From Spirochaetota bacterium (lineage in GTDB: Bacteria > Spirochaetota > B62-G9), in contig JALXDB010000431.1 in assembly GCA_026990615.1 (NCBI GenBank), positions 1-11,801 of the forward strand: a stretch of 11,801 nt of DNA, read 5' to 3'. The notes beneath the pieces are model-generated. The model ran no database searches. It saw only the letters and a list, made by a program, of their open reading frames with translations, and was not told where the DNA came from. Positions 6,132 through 11,801 of this stretch are shown here, one piece after another (position 1 is the stretch's first letter; each line of letters starts with the position of its first letter). The translations under genes and the position numbers were made by a program.

Positions 6132-7160
6132 ATGAGCGAGAAAGAACACTACATCAAAGTTGTACAATTCACGGCATATCTAATATCAGCAATTGCCATA
6201 GTGTTTATTTTAAAAACATTAAAGGGAATATTTATTCCCCTTGTACTTGCCTTTTTCTTTGCATACCTCTTTGCACCGATAGTTGAGTTCTTTGCAAAGT
6301 TTAAAGTTCCAAGGATTCTAACACTCTTTATACTTCTGGGTATAATCTCCCTTCTAGGTATTTTCGGGGCCCAGATAATATCAAAAAATATCAAAGAGTT
6401 TATCAGGCTGTGGCCGACCTATGAAAGCAAGATCATATCAGGCATTTCAACTTTCTTTAAGAATTACTTCAATCTGGAAACCCGCAGTTTTTTTGAGATA
6501 CTGAGGAGTTCAAGGGTAACGGATATTTTATCATCCTTTTTAAATACATCCTTCAAAATTTTCGGAAAATTACTGTCAACCCTGCTAATTCTGATCTTCA
6601 TATATCTTAGCTACCACAACTATCCCAAGCTTATTAAAAAGGCCTTTCCCGAAGAAAAGGCAAAACCAATTTTCAATGTAATAAACAATATAAATGAGCA
6701 GATCATAAACTATATCATGATAAAAACCGTAATAAGTGCGGGGACAGGGATTCTAACGGGTGTTGCCTGTGCGATACTCCATGTGCAGTTTTCAATTCTA
6801 TGGGGTGCTCTTGCATTCCTGCTGAACTATATACCCTACATAGGGTCAATAATAGCAGTAATACTTCCAATTGCCCTTTCTTTTGTCCAGTTTCCCCATT
6901 CATTCATACCCTTTTTAACTGCAATTATACTGATAGTGATTCAGCTTTTCATGGGCAGTTTTCTGGACCCGGAAATGATGGGAAACAAGTTTAACCTGTC
7001 TCCGGTCGTAATAGTGATTTCACTGTTCTTCTGGGGCTATGTCTGGGGAGTCGTAGGAGCATTTCTTGCAGTTCCAACAACGGCGGTAATAAAAATTATA
7101 TTTCAGAATATAGAGTCTCTTAAATTCCTGTCTATTTTGATGAGTAAAAAAGCGGATTAG
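6132..7160 (+). CDS. AI-2E/PerM-type (TqsA-like) membrane transporter or permease
   Basis: A multi-spanning inner-membrane protein of 342 aa, the usual family length. Hydrophobic segments lie at about 12-30, 32-51, 61-80, 146-161, 198-217, 222-250 (possibly two spans), 257-275 and 291-320. The family signature LNYIPYIGS is at 231-239 and the PEMMGNKFNLSP segment at 280-291, both diagnostic. Residues 84-145 form the usual soluble loop. Members have been linked to AI-2 export and to Na+/H+ antiport; substrate cannot be inferred from sequence. The ATG at 6132 is the only possible start, since an in-frame TAA lies at 6120, yet no ribosome site precedes it. The gene ends 9 nt from the convergent flavodoxin-fold gene. 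Nothing in the context ties it to the sugar genes. Confidence 0.88.
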   Translation: MSEKEHYIKVVQFTAYLISAIAIVFILKTLKGIFIPLVLAFFFAYLFAPIVEFFAKFKVPRILTLFILLGIISLLGIFGAQIISKNIKEFIRLWPTYESKIISGISTFFKNYFNLETRSFFEILRSSRVTDILSSFLNTSFKIFGKLLSTLLILIFIYLSYHNYPKLIKKAFPEEKAKPIFNVINNINEQIINYIMIKTVISAGTGILTGVACAILHVQFSILWGALAFLLNYIPYIGSIIAVILPIALSFVQFPHSFIPFLTAIILIVIQLFMGSFLDPEMMGNKFNLSPVVIVISLFFWGYVWGVVGAFLAVPTTAVIKIIFQNIESLKFLSILMSKKAD

Positions 7161-7169
7161 CTGTAATTT

Positions 7170-7583
7170 TTAATCTTCTTTTAATTTAATCTTTTTTGCA
7201 AAATTATAGGCATCTTCCTCAGAAGAAAACGCCCTCTGATCTATGATAAAACATCCCTGCTTCTCCATATCGTTCATCAAAGCAAGAAGAGCCTTACGTG
7301 CACCGAACATTCCGGAGGCAATAAAGGCTATAGACCTCTTGCCACCTAGACCGGTAGCCCTGCTCAGAGCATCCCTCAATCTCTGCGGGGTGCGGGGTTT
7401 AATTGATGCTGTTATATAAGAACCGACAAATATATGTTTGCACGATGCAAGGCCCGTAAAATTATCAGCGGTATCGGGAAAAAGCTTCACCACATTTCCC
7501 TGTTCTTCCAACCCCTTTTTCAGCCCCTGTACAAGTTTTTCGATGACTTTTTTATCAGTTGAGTATATTATTCCTATATTCAC
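7170..7583 (-). CDS. Small flavodoxin-fold protein
   Basis: A predicted soluble alpha/beta protein of 137 aa resembling flavodoxin-family domains. It begins with strand MNIGIIYST, then a helix to about 27 and strand NVVKLFP. KHIFVGSYIT and KRSIAFIAS are further strands with small residues after them, and the C-terminal EDAYNFAKKI helix is typical. The phosphate-binding loop is STDKKV rather than the canonical S/T-x-T-G-x-T, so FMN binding is uncertain. Start: I chose GTG 7583 rather than the in-frame ATG at 7601. GGAGG (7593-7589) lies 5 nt before this GTG, and the predicted transcription start near 7615 leaves no ribosome site for the ATG. It is transcribed divergently from the PfkB gene. 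Electron transfer or a menaquinone-dependent protoporphyrinogen oxidase-like role are possibilities; no specific function is claimed. Confidence 0.72.
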   Translation of the reverse strand: MNIGIIYSTDKKVIEKLVQGLKKGLEEQGNVVKLFPDTADNFTGLASCKHIFVGSYITASIKPRTPQRLRDALSRATGLGGKRSIAFIASGMFGARKALLALMNDMEKQGCFIIDQRAFSSEEDAYNFAKKIKLKED

Positions 7584-7621
7584 AAACACCTCCGTCTGCA
7601 TAGTATGTATTTACGGTAAAT

Positions 7622-7649
7622 ATTATAAACCAGAACTTTTATATGTAAA
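7622..7649 (-). promoter_or_regulatory. Strong promoter candidate for the flavodoxin-fold gene
   Basis: On the minus strand TTTACA (7649-7644), 16-nt spacer, TATAAT (7627-7622). The inferred start near 7615 gives a leader of about 32 nt ending at the GTG at 7583, with GGAGG 5 nt before it. Confidence 0.6.
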
Positions 7650-7673
7650 ATATTATCATTAAATATTATCATT
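7648..7673. repeat. Perfect tandem duplication of a 13-mer
   Basis: AAATATTATCATT occurs twice head-to-tail (7648-7660 and 7661-7673) in the 107-bp divergent promoter region. The first copy overlaps the -35 box of the minus-strand promoter by two bases. Each copy carries TATTAT, a -10-like box for the plus strand. It could be a duplicated operator or simple slippage. Confidence 0.6.
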
Positions 7674-7690
7674 GCATCAACTTTTGAAAA

Positions 7691-8704
7691 ATGTACGGTA
7701 TAATAGAAATACTTAACAGAATAAAAGAACTAAAAGATAACTACTCTATATTTACTGTAACCCTTAATCCGGTTATCGATAAAACCATTCTGGTGCCCGG
7801 GTTTAAGGCGGGCAAAACTCTTCTAATTGAAGATACAAAAAATACAGCTGCAGGAAAAGGTATAAACATATCAAGGGCACTTCAAAAGTTATATGTACCA
7901 TCTATTGCTACAGGCATTCTCCCGCAAACGGGGGCTGATTACTTTAATATGCTCCTGAAAAAAGACAACTTATCCGGGGATTTTCTATTAACAAAAGGTA
8001 TTTTAAGAAACAACATAACTATTGTATCTGACAGGGTTAAAAGAGAAACACATCTCAGAGAAAGAGGATCCATCCACGAGCCGGATATTCTGAAAAGATT
8101 TAAAGAAAAACTAATAGATTTAGTGGCCGGCACCAGTGGGGGCAAAAAGTCTGTTGTAATATTTTCTGGAAGCGTCCCAGCCGGTATGCCGCACAACAGT
8201 TACCGGTATTTGATCGATTCTGTTAAGAAATCTACAGATCTTATTTTTCTCGATAGTTCAGGAGCACCGCTGAAAGAAGGAGTAAAATCGCAGCCATACG
8301 GCATAAAACCGAATATTTATGAAGCCAGAGAGATATTGCAAGACGGCCCGGGTGCGGAAAGCATGGCCGAAAGATTCTACAGGATGGGAATCAATCATGT
8401 TTTTCTATCTATGGGGGAGAAAGGAATAATCTACTTTAACGGAAACGAGCTCGTAAAAGCGAGGGTTAAAGTTAAAAACCCAGTTAACTCTGTTGGCTCG
8501 GGAGACGCCTCTCTTGCAGGGGGTATTGCCGCAATTCTATCCAATCTGGGCGCTGAAGAAACAGCCGCCCTATCCTGCGCCGCTGGAGCTGCCAATACAA
8601 CTACACCCGGCGCCGGCAATTTTTCTGCTGAAGATCTAAAATACCTCTATGAAAGAGTGAAACTAAAGATAATCAGACGGGAAAACAGATATGAGAAATC
8701 GTGA
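7691..8704 (+). CDS. PfkB-family sugar-phosphate kinase, 1-phosphofructokinase/tagatose-6-phosphate kinase type
   Basis: A cytoplasmic ATP-dependent kinase (337 aa) of the FruK/LacC branch, which converts fructose 1-phosphate or tagatose 6-phosphate to the bisphosphate. Seen: TVTLNPVIDKT (22-32) with D30 for sugar binding, AAGKGIN (53-59), NNITIV, FSGSVPAGMP, LDSSGAPL, IKPNIYEA, and C-terminal NSVGSGDASLAGG with catalytic base D272. FruK members usually read (I/L)NEPG where this has LRERG, so substrate preference may differ. The 19-residue N-terminal extension is real: an in-frame TGA at 7685 precedes the ATG, and no later ATG, GTG or TTG occurs before the core. No Shine-Dalgarno is visible. 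The 3' end overlaps the GHMP kinase by 14 nt. If it acts with the GatD-like enzyme, tagatose 6-phosphate is attractive as a substrate, but that is speculation. Confidence 0.85.
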   Translation: MYGIIEILNRIKELKDNYSIFTVTLNPVIDKTILVPGFKAGKTLLIEDTKNTAAGKGINISRALQKLYVPSIATGILPQTGADYFNMLLKKDNLSGDFLLTKGILRNNITIVSDRVKRETHLRERGSIHEPDILKRFKEKLIDLVAGTSGGKKSVVIFSGSVPAGMPHNSYRYLIDSVKKSTDLIFLDSSGAPLKEGVKSQPYGIKPNIYEAREILQDGPGAESMAERFYRMGINHVFLSMGEKGIIYFNGNELVKARVKVKNPVNSVGSGDASLAGGIAAILSNLGAEETAALSCAAGAANTTTPGAGNFSAEDLKYLYERVKLKIIRRENRYEKS

Positions 8705-10142
8705 AGAATCAAAAGGACCAATTTTAGATGACAGCTTTTTTACGGAAAAACTCGGGCTGCCAGAAACATATGCCGTTAAAAGAAAGGAATTGGTTCTGTC
8801 AATGTACAGAAGATTTAGAGAACTGTTCGGCGACAAGGTAGAGAGGGGCAGAACATTTGTAGTTTCAGTGCCGAACAGAATAGAAATTCTGGGAAAGCAC
8901 ACAGATTACCAGGGCGGGAAAACTCTTGTTATTTCGGGCTTGAAGGCTTTTACCGCCGTTGCATCACTTTCAAAAGACAACCTGTCCGAACTTGTAAATA
9001 TGGAACCCGTATACGGGAAAACAACCGTTCTGCACGACAACTTCAACACTGATATTCTTGAAAAAGGGTTTGGATGGCAGTACAGCTTATCTGTATTTAA
9101 AAGACTTTTGAAAAACCTGAGAGAGGCAGGTTTTCCCCCTGTTTCGGCAATAAAGGCTGTGTTTTACGGTGACATTCCGATAGGCGGTGGTACATCCGGC
9201 TCATCAGCCAAGGTTATATCGGACTTCATAACAGTTGCTCTTGCCAACAATCTGCTCGAAAATAAATCTTTTAAGGAACTTATAATTGAAAACGGCAGAC
9301 TTGCCGGGATCAAGTACGATCAGCCGGATATTGACAACTACAGATTGGCTCTGTCGATGTACATCGCAAACTATGAAAATGGACTTGATTTTGGCGCTTT
9401 AAAAGGCGATAGAGGGGTGGGAACATTCGGGGGCTCAGAAGATCACACAGCTATAATGCTGGGCGAAAAAAATAAAGTACTATTCTGCAGGTACTGTCCA
9501 ACAGAGGTTCTAAAAAAAGTATTATGGCCAAAAAATTATGCCATCGTAGTAGGGTACTCGGGTCAAAAGGCAGAAAAGACAGCCAATGCAATGGAAAAAT
9601 ACAACAGGCTCTCCATAAATGCAAAAAAATCTGTAGAAGTCTTGAATTCAATCCTCAACACGAATAAGACAATGCTTAGAGATTTTTTCAAAGACCTCCA
9701 GCCAAATCAGAAAGCCGAGTATGCATATAAGATACTTAATGAACATGGATATCCTGAACTTGCTGAAAGGGCATATCAATTTTACAGGGAAGAGGAGATA
9801 ATTGAAGAAGCTGTGGATGCTTTGATGGATAATAAAATGGATATATTTGGCGATCTTATCAACATGTCTCACTACCTATCAAGAGACTACCTGAAAAATA
9901 TAACAGAAGAGATAGATTACCTGCAGAAATCGGCATTAAAAATTGGTGCATTAGGTTCATCCGGTTTTGGTGCAGGATTCGGCGGCAGTTGCTATGCAAT
10001 TGTGCCTGCCGAAGAAGCCGAAACATTTAAAGATAAGTGGAAAAACCGGTATATTGAAAAGTTTCATAAATACAAAGATGTTGCCAGTTTTGAAATCTAC
10101 AAACCGTGTAACGGTGCGGTATGGGAGGCTCTTCATGATTAA
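8691..10142 (+). CDS. Galactokinase-family GHMP sugar-1-kinase with atypical sugar-binding residue
   Basis: GHMP kinases of this branch phosphorylate C1 of galactose, GalNAc, arabinose or galacturonate. The three GHMP motifs are seen: RIEILGKHTDYQGG (63-76, equivalent to galactokinase RxNxIGEHTDY), PIGGGTSGSSA (163-173) and GFGAGFGGS (425-433). D251 in GGSEDHTAIM matches the catalytic Asp of GIMDQ, and QKAEKTANAMEKYN fits the family. At residue 69 Lys replaces Glu of the GEH motif, which in galactokinase contacts the sugar. With 483 aa it is about 90 longer than E. coli GalK, with about 35 extra residues at the N-terminus and an enlarged middle. Start: ATG 8691, inside the PfkB gene (14-nt overlap), no strong ribosome site, so coupling is likely. 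It overlaps the nucleotidyltransferase by 8 nt, implying that its sugar 1-phosphate is converted to an NDP-sugar. Substrate is unknown. Confidence 0.85.
   Translation: MRNREESKGPILDDSFFTEKLGLPETYAVKRKELVLSMYRRFRELFGDKVERGRTFVVSVPNRIEILGKHTDYQGGKTLVISGLKAFTAVASLSKDNLSELVNMEPVYGKTTVLHDNFNTDILEKGFGWQYSLSVFKRLLKNLREAGFPPVSAIKAVFYGDIPIGGGTSGSSAKVISDFITVALANNLLENKSFKELIIENGRLAGIKYDQPDIDNYRLALSMYIANYENGLDFGALKGDRGVGTFGGSEDHTAIMLGEKNKVLFCRYCPTEVLKKVLWPKNYAIVVGYSGQKAEKTANAMEKYNRLSINAKKSVEVLNSILNTNKTMLRDFFKDLQPNQKAEYAYKILNEHGYPELAERAYQFYREEEIIEEAVDALMDNKMDIFGDLINMSHYLSRDYLKNITEEIDYLQKSALKIGALGSSGFGAGFGGSCYAIVPAEEAETFKDKWKNRYIEKFHKYKDVASFEIYKPCNGAVWEALHD
10123..10128 (+). promoter_or_regulatory. Shine-Dalgarno that sets the nucleotidyltransferase start
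   Basis: GGGAGG, 6 nt before ATG 10135, inside the end of the GHMP kinase gene. It fixes the start well downstream of the longest open frame, which reaches back to 9967. Confidence 0.75.
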
Positions 10143-11043
10143 AAAAGCTGTAATACTGGCCGCTGGAAGTGCAACAAGAATGCAGGATAATATCGACAGG
10201 TATATAAAGAACCCCGTTGAGCTGAAGGCGGTAAGAAAAGGCGAAAAAATGGCAGTTCGATTCGGCAGGTTTCCATTTCTGGATTACCAGATGATAAATC
10301 TTATTAAAGCGGGAATAAAAGATGTAAGCATAGTCTTAAAACCCGATGACGAATACTTTGTCAACCACTATACCGGTATCGGGAAAAAGGCTTTCCCCGA
10401 ACTTAATATCAGCTTTTCATTTCAGAATATTCCTGACGGAACCGCCCATGCTGTACTCTCATCAAAAGATTTTGTAGGAAAAGACAACTTTCTCGTACTG
10501 AACGGGGACAATCTTTACCCATTAAAAAGTCTTCAAATGCTCGTTGAAACCCCGAAAACATATGCATCCCTCGTTGGATTCGACATAGACGGGTTCAATC
10601 CACATACCCGGGCGAAGCTGAAATCGTTTGCGGTAATAACAACCAGAAATGGAATGCTGGAGAAGATAATAGAAAAACCGGAGTCTCCTGAATCGTTCAG
10701 AGTCAACGATCGTCTGTACACATTACACAACAATAGAATCGAGGTGAAGGAAAAAACTTTAATCAGTATGAATCTATGGGCATTTCCGCACGGTATAATT
10801 GATGCATGCTCCAGAGTTGAGAGACATGAACCGAGGAAACCGGGCAAACCGGGCGAATACGAACTGCCCGATGCTGCAATGCTCTTGAAAAATGAAGCCA
10901 CTGATATCCTTGTGTATTACGACAACGGAGATGTTCTGGACCTGACAAGAGCAGAAGATATTGAAATCGTCGGCACAGAGATTCAGAGAAAATTATCAAA
11001 TCTAATCCGTGAGCTCGAATCGAGGTACGGAAAAATGAACTAA
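10135..11043 (+). CDS. Sugar-1-phosphate nucleotidyltransferase (RmlA/GalU-type)
   Basis: It transfers a nucleotide from NTP to a sugar 1-phosphate to give an NDP-sugar and pyrophosphate; cytoplasmic, 302 aa. Seen: nucleotide loop AVILAAGSATRM (5-16), a GIKDVSIVLKP segment (60-70), DGTAHAVL (101-108), FLVLNGDN with metal-binding D125 (119-126), KIIEKP (177-182), SMNLWAF (211-217), GEYELPDA (240-247) and VLDLT with likely second metal ligand D269. The loop is SATRM instead of GTRM, and about 25 residues with several Lys and Arg follow before FPFLDYQ, longer than in RmlA. The start ATG 10135 is supported by GGGAGG at 10123-10128 and by homology beginning MIKKAVILAAG. It is the last gene of the PfkB-GHMP kinase-nucleotidyltransferase operon. 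UTP or dTTP is likely; the sugar is not predictable. It stops 2 nt before the convergent GlmU-like gene. Confidence 0.87.
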   Translation: MIKKAVILAAGSATRMQDNIDRYIKNPVELKAVRKGEKMAVRFGRFPFLDYQMINLIKAGIKDVSIVLKPDDEYFVNHYTGIGKKAFPELNISFSFQNIPDGTAHAVLSSKDFVGKDNFLVLNGDNLYPLKSLQMLVETPKTYASLVGFDIDGFNPHTRAKLKSFAVITTRNGMLEKIIEKPESPESFRVNDRLYTLHNNRIEVKEKTLISMNLWAFPHGIIDACSRVERHEPRKPGKPGEYELPDAAMLLKNEATDILVYYDNGDVLDLTRAEDIEIVGTEIQRKLSNLIRELESRYGKMN

Positions 11044-11045
11044 CC

Positions 11046-11801
11046 TTAAACTCTACTACCGTTGACCTTTCTATAGAGCCCATCAAATACTGCTTTTTCG
11101 GTAGCACTCATGGTTTTACCCCTTCTTGACATTACGGTTACAGCAGTTTCTAATGCCCTGTCAATTTTGTATATCGTAAAACCATCCCTGCCACCCCAGC
11201 TAAAAGATGGCACAAAGCCGGAAATAACTCCGCCGCCAAAGATATTGCACATTACTCCTACAACCGTACCCGAGTTTAACATGGTTCCTATACCGATTTT
11301 AGAATGATCTCCTATCATTGCTCCAAGGAACATCAAACCGGTATTTACTCTGTTATTGCCGTCAATCGATACCTTTATACTGCTGTAATTATTTTTTAGG
11401 TTGCTTGTGCAGGTACCGGCACCGAGGTTGCACCATTCACCGATATAGGAATCTCCGAGAAAACCGTAGTGCTGCTTGTTGCTGAAGGCATGAATTATTG
11501 AATTTTCAACCTCACCCCCCACCTTGCACACCTCTCCCACAGTTGTTCCTCCGCCGATGTATGATTGCGGTTTTATCACGGAGGAGCTTCCTATGTAACA
11601 CGGCCCGGCAATATAACTACCGGGCATAATCTTTACCCCGTTGTCTATGTATACGGGGCCGTCCTCCGAATCAATAACCACACCGGGGTATATCCTCGCA
11701 TTTTTGCCGACATAGATTCCATATTTTTGTATAATATGAACAGACTCTCCTATCTTCCCGTTTGGATTTTTATCCGCCTCCAGGCGGTTAAAATCTTCAG
11801 T
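11046..11801 (-). CDS. GlmU-like sugar nucleotidyltransferase family, C-terminal left-handed beta-helix domain (5' end cut by window)
   Basis: The frame is open to the right edge: 40 codons precede the GTG at 11681, and they read as beta-helix, so that GTG is not the start. The visible 251 residues hold hexapeptide-repeat turns such as VYIDNGVKIMPGSYI, CYIGSSSVIKPQSYI and GGGTTVGEVCKVGGEV. Then come family landmarks SIIHAFSNKQHYGFLGDS, GEWCNLGAGTCTSNLKNNY, GAMIGDHSKIGIGTM and SFSWGG, with a helical tail. These match the GlmU-family proteins annotated as putative sugar nucleotidyltransferases in Bacteroidetes and relatives. In that family an N-terminal nucleotidyltransferase domain would lie beyond the window. 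A role in NDP-amino-sugar or cell-envelope sugar synthesis is likely, and an acyltransferase activity is possible but not shown. It converges on the RmlA/GalU-type gene with a 2-nt gap. Confidence 0.85.
   Translation of the reverse strand, partial: TEDFNRLEADKNPNGKIGESVHIIQKYGIYVGKNARIYPGVVIDSEDGPVYIDNGVKIMPGSYIAGPCYIGSSSVIKPQSYIGGGTTVGEVCKVGGEVENSIIHAFSNKQHYGFLGDSYIGEWCNLGAGTCTSNLKNNYSSIKVSIDGNNRVNTGLMFLGAMIGDHSKIGIGTMLNSGTVVGVMCNIFGGGVISGFVPSFSWGGRDGFTIYKIDRALETAVTVMSRRGKTMSATEKAVFDGLYRKVNGSRV

Noticed and set aside
5948..6286. 112-codon plus-strand frame before and into the AI-2E-type gene
   Set aside because: It overlaps the real gene out of frame, has no ribosome site, and the composition is simply AT-rich.
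7699..7704. Perfect TATAAT just inside the PfkB gene
   Set aside because: No -35 box at correct spacing, and no later in-frame ATG, GTG or TTG before the conserved core, so a promoter here could not serve this gene.
9967..10134. Upstream extension of the nucleotidyltransferase reading frame
   Set aside because: It lies wholly within the GHMP kinase gene and shows no homology; GGGAGG and the conserved N-terminus place the start at 10135.

Overview
The window reads as a chromosomal stretch of a moderately AT-rich, probably Gram-negative and probably anaerobic bacterium. Two genes suggest this. One is a RACo-type corrinoid-activating Fe-S ATPase, which fits anaerobic C1 or corrinoid chemistry. 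The other is a GlmU-like left-handed beta-helix protein of a form best known from Bacteroidetes and related FCB-type lineages. The taxonomic reading is inference: no rRNA, tRNA or marker gene is present. Nine protein genes are supported, and both outermost ones are cut by the window edges.

Left part (1-3813): the truncated RACo-like gene (+) converges on a two-gene minus-strand operon. That operon encodes a zinc-dependent polyol-type dehydrogenase followed 13 nt later by an epimerase close to D-allulose-6-phosphate 3-epimerase (AlsE), which starts at TTG. Middle (3814-4735): a 922-bp divergent intergenic region with no credible ORF. It holds palindromes, promoter-like elements and a GC-rich block that could be a structured RNA on the minus strand. 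Next come a GatD-like (galactitol-1-phosphate dehydrogenase-like) gene, a second gene-poor stretch, and an AI-2E/PerM-type membrane protein that converges on a small flavodoxin-fold protein.

Right part (7691-11801): a tightly overlapping operon of three sugar-activating enzymes. These are a PfkB kinase of the 1-phosphofructokinase/tagatose-6-phosphate kinase type, a galactokinase-family GHMP kinase, and an RmlA/GalU-type sugar-1-phosphate nucleotidyltransferase. They overlap by 14 and 8 nt, so translational coupling is likely. The last gene converges, with a 2-nt gap, on the cut GlmU-like gene.

Taken together, the window is carbohydrate-centred: oxidoreduction and epimerisation of sugar phosphates or polyols on the left and centre, sugar phosphorylation and NDP-sugar formation on the right. 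The most interesting points are the GHMP kinase with Lys where galactokinases have a sugar-contacting Glu, coupled to a nucleotidyltransferase, and the possible structured RNA or long leader upstream of the dehydrogenase-epimerase operon. I see no mobile elements, CRISPR arrays or phage genes.
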